Of a stretch of DNA of 58,400 nucleotides, positions 41,359-50,178 are shown piece after piece. The notes under the pieces are model-generated. The model made no database searches, was not told the origin of the DNA, and saw only the letters and a program-made list of their open reading frames with translations. Position 1 is the stretch's first letter. The number at the start of each line of letters is the position of its first letter. The DNA comes from Gammaproteobacteria bacterium (lineage in GTDB: Bacteria > Pseudomonadota > Gammaproteobacteria > Pseudomonadales > Pseudohongiellaceae), in contig JAQWQD010000012.1 in the NCBI GenBank assembly GCA_029244985.1, positions 1 through 58,400 on the forward strand, written 5' to 3'. The translations under genes and the position numbers were made by a program.

Positions 41359-42372
41359 ATGAAATCAAAATTGGAATACATTTGGCTTGATGGCTTCAAG
41401 CCAACCCAAAGTCTTCGAAGTAAGACGCAAGTGAGAGCAGACTTCGGTGGGACTATAGAAGAATGTCCGATGTGGTCATTCGACGGATCTTCCACCCTGC
41501 AAGCAACTGGCGATGATTCAGATTGCTTGTTAAAACCTGTAGCGATCTTTCCAGACCCCGATCGCGCGAATGCTTACCTCGTGATGACCGAAGTACTTAA
41601 CGCTGACGGCACACCGCATGCCACAAACGGTCGTGCCACTATCGATGATGACGATGAAGATTTCTGGTTTGGTTTTGAGCAGGAATACTTTCTCTGGGAT
41701 ACCAAAACCGGTTTGCCACCTGGTTTTCCTCCTGGCGGCTACCCTGGTCCTCAAGGCCCCTATTACTGCTCGGTTGGTGCCTCTAACGCCCATGGACGCG
41801 ACTGCGTTGAAGATCACCTAGACCTTTGTCTCGAAGCAGGAATCAACGTTGAAGGAATTAATGCTGAAGTAGCAGCGGGTCAGTGGGAATTTCAGGTATT
41901 CGCCAAAGGCGCAAAGCGGGCAGGTGATGAAACTTGGGTTGCTCGCTACCTCCTCGAAAGAACCGCAGAGCGGTATGGTCTAGCCATAAATTATGAACCA
42001 AAGCCGTTGGGTAAAGACTTGGACTGGAACGGGTCCGGCATGCACGCAAATTTCTCTAACGCTCTCATGCGTGAATCCGGTGACGAATCAGTTTTCACCA
42101 AGATCTGCGAAGAGTTTGGTAAAAACATAGATCGCCATATAAGCGTTTATGGTGCAAACAATGATCAGCGCTTGACTGGAGAACATGAAACGCAATCGAT
42201 CGACATGTTCAGTTATGGCGTATCTGATCGCGGTGCTTCAATTCGTATTCCAATTGGAACCGTCGATGATGGCTGGAAGGGTCGCCTTGAAGACCGCCGA
42301 ACCGCTTCTAATGCAGACCCTTATAAAGTTGCTGCCGTAATTATTAAAACAACGAAAGAAGGTCTAGCGTAA
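41359..42372 (+). CDS. glnII: Glutamine synthetase type II (eukaryotic-type GSII)
   Basis: The enzyme makes glutamine from glutamate, ammonia and ATP. At 337 residues it is a GSII, not the roughly 470-residue GSI expected at this locus. It has the beta-grasp CPMWSFDGSSTLQATGDDSD, metal-ligand strand FWFGFEQEYF (Glu107, Glu109), the eukaryote-like GGYPGPQGPYYCSVG, GINAEVAAGQWEFQV (Glu170, Glu177), NGSGMHANFS (His229), and GASIRIP. The adenylylation tyrosine region of GSI is absent. AGGAG lies 11 nt before the ATG. Position between thiI and ntrBC, with NtrC and sigma54 sites, says it is the nitrogen-regulated housekeeping synthetase or a replacement of it. Confidence 0.95.
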   Translation: MKSKLEYIWLDGFKPTQSLRSKTQVRADFGGTIEECPMWSFDGSSTLQATGDDSDCLLKPVAIFPDPDRANAYLVMTEVLNADGTPHATNGRATIDDDDEDFWFGFEQEYFLWDTKTGLPPGFPPGGYPGPQGPYYCSVGASNAHGRDCVEDHLDLCLEAGINVEGINAEVAAGQWEFQVFAKGAKRAGDETWVARYLLERTAERYGLAINYEPKPLGKDLDWNGSGMHANFSNALMRESGDESVFTKICEEFGKNIDRHISVYGANNDQRLTGEHETQSIDMFSYGVSDRGASIRIPIGTVDDGWKGRLEDRRTASNADPYKVAAVIIKTTKEGLA

Positions 42373-42394
42373 ACTTAGCTAATCGACTGATATC

Positions 42395-42420
42395 AAGCCC
42401 GGGCTCGTCCCGGGCTTTTT
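42395..42420 (+). terminator. Intrinsic terminator of glnII
   Basis: AAGCCCGGG and CCCGGGCTT form a perfect 9-bp stem around the loop CTCGT, followed by further T residues, 22 nt after the glnII stop. It separates glnII from ntrBC transcription. Confidence 0.92.
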
Positions 42421-42467
42421 CTAGTCTAAAACCTGTATACACCCATCCCTATACATATATTGAATTA

Positions 42468-42484
42468 TGCACTATTTTGGTGCA
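42468..42484 (+). promoter_or_regulatory. NtrC-binding site upstream of ntrB
   Basis: TGCACTATTTTGGTGCA matches the NtrC palindrome at 13 of 14 arm positions, the best site in the window. It lies between TTGAAT (42460-42465) and CACTAT (42483-42488), a possible sigma70 -35/-10 pair 17 nt apart, so bound NtrC would block that promoter, as at E. coli glnL. A further half-site TGGTGCA is at 42601-42607. The rest of the 306-nt gap shows nothing else. Confidence 0.8.
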
Positions 42485-42678
42485 CTATTATCGCCGTTAA
42501 GTTATGCCGACGGCTATTCTCCATTGAGTTGCGCCCAAACTATGGGACTGTAGGCAAGTTCTCTTCTGAACTAGTTGGTCCTCTTATTGCTTAGCAACAG
42601 TGGTGCAATAGGTGGAGGCCATCCCTGGCATTAATCGAGTTCAAATATCAAAAGATCACTTAGCAATAGAGTAACAGC

Positions 42679-43758
42679 GTGACCGTGGACAACTTACATC
42701 AGCAATTACTGGATTTTTTAAAAACCGGTGTCGTGCTGCTAGATAGCAATTTGCGCCTGCTGTACATCAATATAGCCGCGGAAGCCTTGCTTGGAGTCAG
42801 TAACAAGAAAGTGAATCAACTTTTTGTTGGCGACATTATTGTTAATGCAGAGAAAGACATCGGCGAAATGAAAACAGCCCTTGTCAAAAAAAGCAGTTTT
42901 ACGAAACGAAGAACTGAGCTGCAGGTCATTAACAACAAAATACTCTTTGTGGATTATACCCTCAATCCAATAGAGATAAATGGCGAGACTCAGGCGCTGC
43001 TTGAAATCAACTCCCTTGAGCATTCGCAGCGAATTAGCCGGGAAGCATCTTTACACTCCGCTCACGCTACAACTCGCGAGCTAGTAAGAGGCTTAGCACA
43101 TGAAATTAAAAACCCACTAGGTGGTATTCGCGGTGCTGCACAACTTTTAGCTCATGAAATTGCCGCTGGCGAACTCACCGATTACACCAATGTAATAATC
43201 GAAGAGGCAGATCGTTTGCATAATCTTGTAGATCGATTGTCCGGTTCCAGAAAACCACTTGAACTTAGGGAAATAAATATCCATGAAGTACTAGAGCGAG
43301 TTCGAAATCTAGTAAGCGCAGAAATTAGCGGAAAGGGCATTAATCTCGCTTACGATTATGACCCAAGCATTCCTTCAATCGTTGCAGATGCAGAGCAATT
43401 GATTCAAGCAATGCTCAACATTGTACGCAATGCCATGCAGTCTCTTAGCAGCCCCGGTATTGATCACAAACTAGGAGAGATTATTTTACGTAGCCGCATT
43501 GTGCGCAATGTAACCATAGGAACCAAGTTTTATCGGCTGGCTGCGACCATTGAAGTAATCGACAATGGCCCCGGCATACCGGCAGATATGATAGATGCAA
43601 TTTTTTACCCGATGATCAGCGGGCGTCCTGACGGCACAGGGTTGGGATTGCCAATTACCCATGGGATTATCCATCAACACAGCGGCTTAATTGAGTGCGA
43701 GAGCAAACCGGGAACTACTAAGTTTACAGTCTCTATACCTATAGGAAAATCTAACTAA
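42679..43758 (+). CDS. ntrB: Nitrogen regulation sensor kinase NtrB (GlnL)
   Basis: NtrB phosphorylates and dephosphorylates NtrC according to PII state, reporting nitrogen supply. The 359-residue cytosolic protein has an N-terminal PAS domain (about 5-115), the dimerisation helix with phosphorylated His141 in GLAHEIKNPLGGIRGAAQLL, and an ATPase domain with the N box NIVRNAMQS, G1 VIDNGPGIPADM and G2 GTGLGLPITHGI. The start is GTG. It lies behind the glnII terminator and an NtrC site, and 26 nt before ntrC. Length fits the family. Confidence 0.95.
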   Translation: MTVDNLHQQLLDFLKTGVVLLDSNLRLLYINIAAEALLGVSNKKVNQLFVGDIIVNAEKDIGEMKTALVKKSSFTKRRTELQVINNKILFVDYTLNPIEINGETQALLEINSLEHSQRISREASLHSAHATTRELVRGLAHEIKNPLGGIRGAAQLLAHEIAAGELTDYTNVIIEEADRLHNLVDRLSGSRKPLELREINIHEVLERVRNLVSAEISGKGINLAYDYDPSIPSIVADAEQLIQAMLNIVRNAMQSLSSPGIDHKLGEIILRSRIVRNVTIGTKFYRLAATIEVIDNGPGIPADMIDAIFYPMISGRPDGTGLGLPITHGIIHQHSGLIECESKPGTTKFTVSIPIGKSN

Positions 43759-43784
43759 TAATTCTGAAAGCGAAGGTTTTATAA

Positions 43785-45212
43785 ATGATGAACACACATA
43801 ATTCAGTTTGGATCCTTGATGATGATAGGTCCATCCGTTGGGTGTTAGAAAAGTCTTTAAGCAAGACAGGAGTTAACACCGAATCATTCGAGAATGGTGA
43901 TGACTTACTTCATCGGTTGGAGCAAGAATCGCCAGACGCAATTATCAGCGACATTCGTATGCCGGGTATTAGTGGATTGGATCTACTTTCCACTATTCAG
44001 AAATCACATCCTGATCTTCCTATCATCATAATGACCGCCCACTCTGATCTTGACAGCGCAGTCTCCTCATACAGTCGTGGTGCCTTCGAATATCTGCCAA
44101 AACCCTTCGATATCGAAGAAGCTGTCGCTATGACTCAGCGAGCACTGGAACACGCTGGCGATAATGAAACTGAAAATAATCAAGTTACCATCGATCACTC
44201 TCAAGAAATTATTGGCGAAGCGCCTGCTATGCAAGAAGTATTTCGCGCAATTGGGCGTCTTTCAAATTCAAATATCTCTGTGCTTATTAATGGAGAGTCA
44301 GGAACTGGAAAAGAATTAGTCGCTCGTGCGCTACATGAGCATAGCCCTCGCAAAGATAAAGCGTTTGTGCCACTCAATGTGGCTGCTATTCCCAAAGAAC
44401 TTATTGAATCCGAATTATTCGGCCACGAGAAGGGTGCCTTTACGGGTGCAAACCAACAACGCACTGGTCGTTTTGAGCAGGCTAATGGCGGCACTCTATT
44501 CTTAGATGAAATTGGCGACATGCCTGCAGATACTCAGACCCGACTGCTACGAGTTTTATCTGATGGGGAGTTCTATCGCGTAGGAGGACATACCTCAATA
44601 AAAGTCGATGTTCGTATTATTGCTGCGACCCATCAAAATCTAGAGAAACTTCTAGAGCAACACCTATTTCGAGAAGATTTATTTCATCGCCTCAATGTAA
44701 TAAGAATTCATATCCCAAGTTTATGTGATAGACGGGAAGATATTCCTAAACTCGCCAATCATTTTCTTAAAAGTGCGGCGGAAGAACTTGAAGTAGAACC
44801 CAAATTGCTTCGGCCTGAAACAGAAAAGTATATAGTGGGTTTAAGTTGGCCTGGAAATGTTCGTCAATTAGAAAACTTTTGTCGCTGGATTACGGTAATG
44901 GCGTCCAGCCGTGAAGTGCATATCAATGACTTACCTCCTGAGTTCCATGAACAAGGGGCAGAGGTCGGTAAGACTGGTAACTGGACTCAACAGCTTCAGA
45001 CTTGGGCGGACAAACAACTCAGCTTGGGGAATACTGGCATTCTTAATGAAGCGACACCATTGTTTGAACGAACGCTGATAGATATCGCGCTAAAACATAC
45101 TGCGGGAAAACGTAGAGATGCAGCAAACCTTCTTGGATGGGGGCGCAATACCTTGACTAGAAAAATTAAAGAATTTGGAGTGTCTAATTCAGATTCTCAA
45201 GAGTCAGATTAG
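43785..45212 (+). CDS. ntrC: Nitrogen regulation response regulator NtrC (GlnG)
   Basis: NtrC-P is the enhancer-binding activator of sigma54 promoters under nitrogen limitation. The 475 residues have a receiver domain with Asp56 in IISDIRMPGISG, the AAA+ activator domain with Walker A GESGTGKE (about 170-177), the sigma54-contact loop GAFTGA (217-222) and LFLDEIGDMP, and a C-terminal Fis-type helix-turn-helix (about 430-470; KRRDAANLLGWGRNTLTRKIKEF). The NtrC-like sites around glnII and ntrB are its probable targets. Confidence 0.97.
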   Translation: MMNTHNSVWILDDDRSIRWVLEKSLSKTGVNTESFENGDDLLHRLEQESPDAIISDIRMPGISGLDLLSTIQKSHPDLPIIIMTAHSDLDSAVSSYSRGAFEYLPKPFDIEEAVAMTQRALEHAGDNETENNQVTIDHSQEIIGEAPAMQEVFRAIGRLSNSNISVLINGESGTGKELVARALHEHSPRKDKAFVPLNVAAIPKELIESELFGHEKGAFTGANQQRTGRFEQANGGTLFLDEIGDMPADTQTRLLRVLSDGEFYRVGGHTSIKVDVRIIAATHQNLEKLLEQHLFREDLFHRLNVIRIHIPSLCDRREDIPKLANHFLKSAAEELEVEPKLLRPETEKYIVGLSWPGNVRQLENFCRWITVMASSREVHINDLPPEFHEQGAEVGKTGNWTQQLQTWADKQLSLGNTGILNEATPLFERTLIDIALKHTAGKRRDAANLLGWGRNTLTRKIKEFGVSNSDSQESD

Positions 45213-45462
45213 GTTTGAAATGACTGTGAAAGGACATGCTAAGGAAATGTTTGACCCAAGTGCCTAGCACTAAAAAAATATTGCCCCTGGCCTATTCAAA
45301 GCGAGGCTATGATTTCCTGCAAGTTGATAACTCGCGAAGCGACGGCATTAATCAGGCGCAAAGATGAGAAGAGACCAATTAATTGAGAAAGATGCGTCTA
45401 AAAGTTTTTAGTAACACTTAAATGAACAGTGTATATATGAGCCTGCATCAAGTGATCGAAAT

Positions 45463-45927
45463 TTGATCAACATCGTGCTTTTTGAGCCTGAAATACCCCC
45501 AAATACGGGAAATATTATCCGTTTAGCTGCAAATACGGGTTCACAGCTACATTTGATAAAACCTTTCGGTTTCGACCTGGAGGACAAAAAAATGCGCCGT
45601 GCTGGATTGGATTATCATGAATTTGCTGGGATTTTTACCTACGAAAACTGGGGAGATTTCCTAAATTCTCATGACTCTCCCAGGGTTTATGGCGTCAGCA
45701 CTAAAGGGAAACTGTCTTATCACACCATAAAGTACGAGAAAGATGACTTTTTATTATTTGGCCCCGAAACCCGAGGATTGCCAGATTACATCCGGCGAGA
45801 GATAGGGGAAAACAGAGTAATTCGTATCCCGATGCTTCTCAACAGCCGCAGTATAAACCTTTCTAACGCCACCGCTATCATCGTCTACGAAGCCTGGCGA
45901 CAATTAGGCTTCGCAGAAGGTCGTTAA
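45463..45927 (+). CDS. trmL: tRNA (cytidine/uridine-34-2'-O) methyltransferase TrmL
   Basis: TrmL methylates the wobble ribose of the two tRNA-Leu isoacceptors for UUR codons. The 154-residue SPOUT protein has FEPEIPPNTGNIIRLAANTG, LLFGPETRGLPDYI and the C-terminal knot motif IPMLLNSRSINLSNATAIIVYEAWRQLGF. It starts at a TTG, giving MINIVLFEPEIPPNTGN, which aligns with the E. coli start MLNIVLYEPE. It is preceded by 250 nt without features and is convergent with secB. Confidence 0.95.
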   Translation: MINIVLFEPEIPPNTGNIIRLAANTGSQLHLIKPFGFDLEDKKMRRAGLDYHEFAGIFTYENWGDFLNSHDSPRVYGVSTKGKLSYHTIKYEKDDFLLFGPETRGLPDYIRREIGENRVIRIPMLLNSRSINLSNATAIIVYEAWRQLGFAEGR

Positions 45928-45940
45928 AATACGTTGGATC

Positions 45941-45967
45941 TTTAAAAGGCGAGAAGCCTTAAAGCTT
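45941..45967. terminator. Weak bidirectional hairpin between trmL and secB
   Basis: AAGGC-GAGAA-GCCTT forms a 5-bp stem, extended by CTTTAA/TTAAAG outside a two-base bulge, in the 41-nt gap between the convergent trmL and secB. T-rich flanks are short, so termination would be weak. Confidence 0.4.
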
Positions 45968-45968
45968 C

Positions 45969-46517
45969 TTATTCTGCCTCCGGCGCGGACGTCTCAGTAC
46001 TTTCGGTGATAGCACCATTACCGTTACCTGTCGCTTGCTGCGCGCCGGCCTGTTTTTGTTGCTGATAAAGCGACTCAAAATTGATAGGTGCTAGCATTAA
46101 TGCTGGAAAGCTACCCTTGATTGCTAAGGAATCAATCACTTCTCTCGCGTAGGGGAATAAAATATTAGGGCAAACTGTCGCAAGCAATTGTTCGAGTTGT
46201 TCGTCTTCAAAATCCTTGCATGCAAACACACCGGCTTGATGAACTTCTACCAGAAAAGCAGATTGTTCCTCTAAAAGAGCTTCTGCAGTGAGTATGAGAA
46301 CTACCTCATACAAATCATCCTGCACCTTGTTACTACGAGTTTTAATGTCGAAATTAATTTTTGGCGTCCATTGCCCCTGGAATATCGCTGGACTGCGGGG
46401 TGATTCGAAAGACGAATCTTTTAAATAGATTCGCTGCAATGCAAACTGTGGGCCTTGTGGTTGCTGGGTTTCGTCTGCAGCTCCAGCTGCCTGTGGGTTG
46501 TTATAGTCTTCAGCCAT
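45969..46517 (-). CDS. secB: Protein-export chaperone SecB
   Basis: SecB keeps preproteins unfolded and hands them to SecA. The 182 residues contain the conserved core FALQRIYLKDSSFESPRSPAIF, ILTAEALLEEQSAFLVEVHQAGVF, CPNILFPYAREVIDSLAIKGSFPALMLAPINFESLY. Extensions at both ends are rich in Q, A, G and acidic residues and make it longer than the 155-residue E. coli protein. It follows the rhodanese gene on the same strand. grxC, which lies between them in many relatives, is absent. Confidence 0.96.
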   Translation of the reverse strand: MAEDYNNPQAAGAADETQQPQGPQFALQRIYLKDSSFESPRSPAIFQGQWTPKINFDIKTRSNKVQDDLYEVVLILTAEALLEEQSAFLVEVHQAGVFACKDFEDEQLEQLLATVCPNILFPYAREVIDSLAIKGSFPALMLAPINFESLYQQQKQAGAQQATGNGNGAITESTETSAPEAE

Positions 46518-46595
46518 GATAGTTCCTATCTGTTTCTATTCAGTGAATTCTTGTCGATCTTTTGATGCGTCAATCTTTAAATGAACTCTTAGCAG

Positions 46596-47012
46596 CTACT
46601 TTTGCACAAGTGGCAGTGATTGAGCTTTCCATTCTGTGAGTCCGCCAGAAAGTCGAAATACTTCAGCATAACCCGACTCTTGAAGAGTCTTAGCCGCATC
46701 ACCCGAATGTTGCCCTAGCTTGCACACCACTACTACCGGTTTTTCTTTGTGTTTCCTCAACTCAGATAATCGCTGTTTGAGCTTCGCCAAGGGAATATTA
46801 ATTGAGTCAACGATATGTCCTGTATCGAACTCCTTCTTTTCCCTTACATCGACCACCACCGCACCTTGCCGATTAATCAACATCACCGCTTTTTGCGGAC
46901 CTACACTACTGGCACCGGTCCGCTGGTGGTACATCATAATTGCTCCGAGAGTGATTACCCACATCGCGGAAAGAAGTAAATGATTGCCAATGAATTCTAC
47001 AAATTGAGCCAT
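46596..47012 (-). CDS. Membrane-anchored rhodanese-like protein (YibN type)
   Basis: The 138-residue protein has one N-terminal membrane helix (about 10-27) and a single rhodanese domain (about 38-135): KAVMLINRQGAVVVDVREKKEFDTGHIVDSINIPLAKL and the active-site loop VVVVCKLGQHSGDAAKTL with the sulfur-carrying cysteine. The substrate is unknown. Its homologue YibN sits in the same gpmI-secB neighbourhood in E. coli and Pseudomonas. A TATACT element with GC-rich downstream sequence lies on the minus strand near 47120, a possible promoter for this gene and secB. Confidence 0.88.
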   Translation of the reverse strand: MAQFVEFIGNHLLLSAMWVITLGAIMMYHQRTGASSVGPQKAVMLINRQGAVVVDVREKKEFDTGHIVDSINIPLAKLKQRLSELRKHKEKPVVVVCKLGQHSGDAAKTLQESGYAEVFRLSGGLTEWKAQSLPLVQK

Positions 47013-47285
47013 AAGAGATTGCGAGTTTCGTTCCAGCTAATATGAACGGAGGCTGAAGTTTATTGGGTTAGTGGCCTTTAATTTTAAGCTCAGGCCAATT
47101 AGTAAAAAGGCGAGCAGTATACACGTGTCATGGCCGCTAAAGAAGGTCTAAAAGTAGCTCTGAAATAACGGTTGCGGGCAGGTGCTAACCGCCATTTGCT
47201 CGCTATCAAATGCTCTTTCAAGGATAATATAGACATCGCAACTGTCTGCATTGTCACGTTAAATCAGGAGGATTGAAGTCGCGCA

Positions 47286-48860
47286 ATGAGTGTCAAGAAA
47301 ACTGCCCTTTTAGTCATTCTCGATGGTTGGGGATACCGCGAAAATACTGATTATAACGCTATTCATGCAGCAGACAGTCCTAACTGGGATAGTCTGTGGG
47401 CTACGAGACCTCACACTTTGATTGACACCTCCGGCAAACATGTTGGCCTCCCAGCTGGACAAATGGGAAATTCCGAAGTTGGGCACATGAATCTTGGCGC
47501 TGGAAGAGTGGTTTACCAGAGCCTTACTCGAATCGACAAAGCTATTGAAGAAGGCTCATTCTTCAATAACGAAATTCTCATACAGGCTGTCGATAAAGCA
47601 ATTGAATCTGAATCTACCCTACATCTATTTGGGTTAATGTCACCAGGCGGGATACACAGTCACGAAGACCACATAATGGCAATGATCAAACTGGCTTCAG
47701 AACGCGGTGTTAATAAGATATTCCTACATGCATTTCTCGATGGACGTGACACCCCACCGAGAAGTGCTAAGCCTTCTTTATTGAGAGCAGAACAAACTTT
47801 ACAGAGCTCCGGCAAAGGCCGCGTGGCCTCTTTATGCGGTCGATTCTTTGTCATGGATAGAGACAATAGATGGGAAAGGGTAAAACTGGCTTATGAATTA
47901 CTAACCGAAGCCAAAGCGAATTTCCAATATAACAATGTAACCGATGCCTTGAATGCTGCATACGCAAGAAATGAAAACGATGAATTTGTGCAAGCAAGCT
48001 TAGTCGGCGACGCAGGAAGCGAATCTGCGATTGTTGCCAATGATGATGTTGTTGTATTTATGAATTTTCGTGCAGACCGCGCCCGGGAAATTACTCGCGC
48101 ATTCGTGCAAGACGATTTTGATGGATTCAAGCGAGCCAGCCGTCCTTCGATTCAAGAATTTGTTATGTTGACGGAATATGCCGCGGATATAAAAGCTGCG
48201 TGCGCCTATCCACCGCAGAAACTGGACAACGTCATGGGCGCTTATCTCTCCAGCCTGGGGAAAACCCAACTACGCATTGCGGAGACGGAGAAATATGCAC
48301 ATGTAACTTTCTTCTTTAATGGTGGCCGAGAAGAGCCTTTTGAGAATGAGGATCGAACATTAATTCCTTCGCCAGATGTAAAAACTTATGACTTAAAACC
48401 TGAGATGTCTGCATTCGAGGTAACTGACAATTTGGTTAATGCAATCGCCTCAGGAAAGTATGATGCGATCATTTGCAATTATGCGAATGGAGATATGGTC
48501 GGTCACACCGGCGATTTTCCTGCTTCGGTAAAAGCAGTAGAAGCGGTAGATCAATGCCTAGGTAGAATTGTTCAAGCGATTACCGAATCTAATGGTCACT
48601 TATTAATTACTGCAGATCATGGCAATGTCGAACAAATGGTGGACCCAAAAACTAATCAACCATTGACTTCTCATACAAATGGGCCAGTGCCTTTAGTGTA
48701 CGTTGGCCGCAACAACTACCAATTCAATGGTGAAGGTAGTCTATGCGATATAGCGCCTACTTTACTTATGTTGCTGGGAATTCCAATTCCTGAAGAAATG
48801 ACCGGATCAGTTTTATTACAACCTACTGATACTGATCTACTGGCTAATAAACAAGCGTAA
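47286..48860 (+). CDS. gpmI: 2,3-bisphosphoglycerate-independent phosphoglycerate mutase
   Basis: GpmI interconverts 3- and 2-phosphoglycerate in glycolysis using two Mn ions and a phosphoserine intermediate. The 524 residues begin [12 protein letters not shown] with a metal-ligand Asp, have the nucleophile Ser in [30 protein letters not shown], and the second metal site [12 protein letters not shown] and [11 protein letters not shown]. It is divergent from the rhodanese gene across 273 nt and has AGGAGG upstream of the ATG. It is followed by envC and ctpA, a conserved trio. Confidence 0.97.
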   Translation: MSVKKTALLVILDGWGYRENTDYNAIHAADSPNWDSLWATRPHTLIDTSGKHVGLPAGQMGNSEVGHMNLGAGRVVYQSLTRIDKAIEEGSFFNNEILIQAVDKAIESESTLHLFGLMSPGGIHSHEDHIMAMIKLASERGVNKIFLHAFLDGRDTPPRSAKPSLLRAEQTLQSSGKGRVASLCGRFFVMDRDNRWERVKLAYELLTEAKANFQYNNVTDALNAAYARNENDEFVQASLVGDAGSESAIVANDDVVVFMNFRADRAREITRAFVQDDFDGFKRASRPSIQEFVMLTEYAADIKAACAYPPQKLDNVMGAYLSSLGKTQLRIAETEKYAHVTFFFNGGREEPFENEDRTLIPSPDVKTYDLKPEMSAFEVTDNLVNAIASGKYDAIICNYANGDMVGHTGDFPASVKAVEAVDQCLGRIVQAITESNGHLLITADHGNVEQMVDPKTNQPLTSHTNGPVPLVYVGRNNYQFNGEGSLCDIAPTLLMLLGIPIPEEMTGSVLLQPTDTDLLANKQA

Positions 48861-48880
48861 ATGCCACTGCGGTGCCATCA

Positions 48881-50020
48881 ATGCATCTGACTAGATTTTT
48901 CTTACTAAGCATTATTTTTTCCACAACCTCTTTTGTACTAGCTGCAGAAAGCGCCAAGCAAGCACTGCAGGATCTTGATTCTATTAACTCCGCGATTGCT
49001 GAAATTGACGGTTGGTTAGAGACAGCAAGCAATCGCCAGTCTAGCGCTGAAAAAGAACTAGAAGAAGCCACTCGTGAAGTTGCTCAAGTCACTCAGGCAA
49101 TGTCTTCCCTTGAAAGTGTAATTGCAGAAAAACAGGATGAGCTAATTGACTTACAAGCTCACCAAAACTCAATCTCTAAAGAAATTTCCACGCAACAAAT
49201 ATTATTGCAGCGAGCTATTCGCCTAGCTTACATAACCAATGATCAAAGCTTTCTAAAAATTCTACTTAATCAAGAAAATTTTTCAGAAAGTTCGCGCATG
49301 CTTTATTACTCCCGATTATTTTCAGAAGCTCAAACAGCAAAGATCGAAAATTATCAGGCAAGCCTGATAGAACTGGCAGCAGTGAATGACAATTTATCAA
49401 CAACACTTACTCACCTGAATGAGCAACAAACACAACTTAATTTTCAAACTGCTGAGCTTACCAAAGCTAGGGAGAATCGAGCATCTGCTTTAGCTGGCGT
49501 GAATAGAGAAATTGCAGAACGTAACAGTGCGTTGGAAAACTTAGAAGTTAGCCAAATGGAAATAGAGGCATTACTGGAAGAAATTAGACGAGCAATGGAA
49601 GGGGTTACGAGCTTTGCGGATGTACCTCCCTTCGAAGATGCGCGAGGAGAATTGCCATTACCAACTGCAGGTCAGATCACAAGCCAGTTTGGAAATCGCT
49701 ACGGTGATGGGAACCTCATTAGACAAGGCATAATGTTTAGCACTCAAAGTGGTTCTCCCATCCTGGCTGTGCATGCTGGCAGGGTTGTATTTTCTGATTG
49801 GCTCAGAGGTTCTGGTTTACTCGTAATCATCGATCATGGTGATGGCTATATGAGTCTTTATGGATCCAATCAATCACTGGCGAAACAGGCAGGTGAATGG
49901 GTCGATGAAGGAGAAGTAATAGCAACCTCTGGCGATGGTGGAACCATTGATAGACAAGGCCTCTATTTTGAAATTCGCCACCGCGGAGAGGCACAAAACC
50001 CATCTTCTTGGCTGCGCTAA
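48881..50020 (+). CDS. envC: Murein hydrolase activator EnvC (degenerate LytM/M23 domain)
   Basis: EnvC activates periplasmic amidases at the septum during daughter-cell separation. The ATG at 48881 gives 379 residues with a signal peptide ending near SFVLAA, a long coiled coil (about 20-240) and a C-terminal LytM domain. The M23 metal ligands are missing: the H-x-G-x-D motif reads RQGIM, the YxH motif reads YGSN, and HLHFE reads GLYFEIR, as expected for a non-catalytic activator. A GTG at 48872 is the alternative start. It lies between gpmI and ctpA. Confidence 0.92.
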   Translation: MHLTRFFLLSIIFSTTSFVLAAESAKQALQDLDSINSAIAEIDGWLETASNRQSSAEKELEEATREVAQVTQAMSSLESVIAEKQDELIDLQAHQNSISKEISTQQILLQRAIRLAYITNDQSFLKILLNQENFSESSRMLYYSRLFSEAQTAKIENYQASLIELAAVNDNLSTTLTHLNEQQTQLNFQTAELTKARENRASALAGVNREIAERNSALENLEVSQMEIEALLEEIRRAMEGVTSFADVPPFEDARGELPLPTAGQITSQFGNRYGDGNLIRQGIMFSTQSGSPILAVHAGRVVFSDWLRGSGLLVIIDHGDGYMSLYGSNQSLAKQAGEWVDEGEVIATSGDGGTIDRQGLYFEIRHRGEAQNPSSWLR

Positions 50021-50178
50021 ACTCACACTAATCTTTACTTAAAGCCAAGAATTCCGGCTCTTGGGGAATCTATCCACTCAATCGGTGGTCTTACTTTTCC
50101 TATAATTTGCCAATTTGCTTATAAACTGAAACTATTAGGTTCGACGTATACACGAATACCACTAGCCAGGAATTTCCT

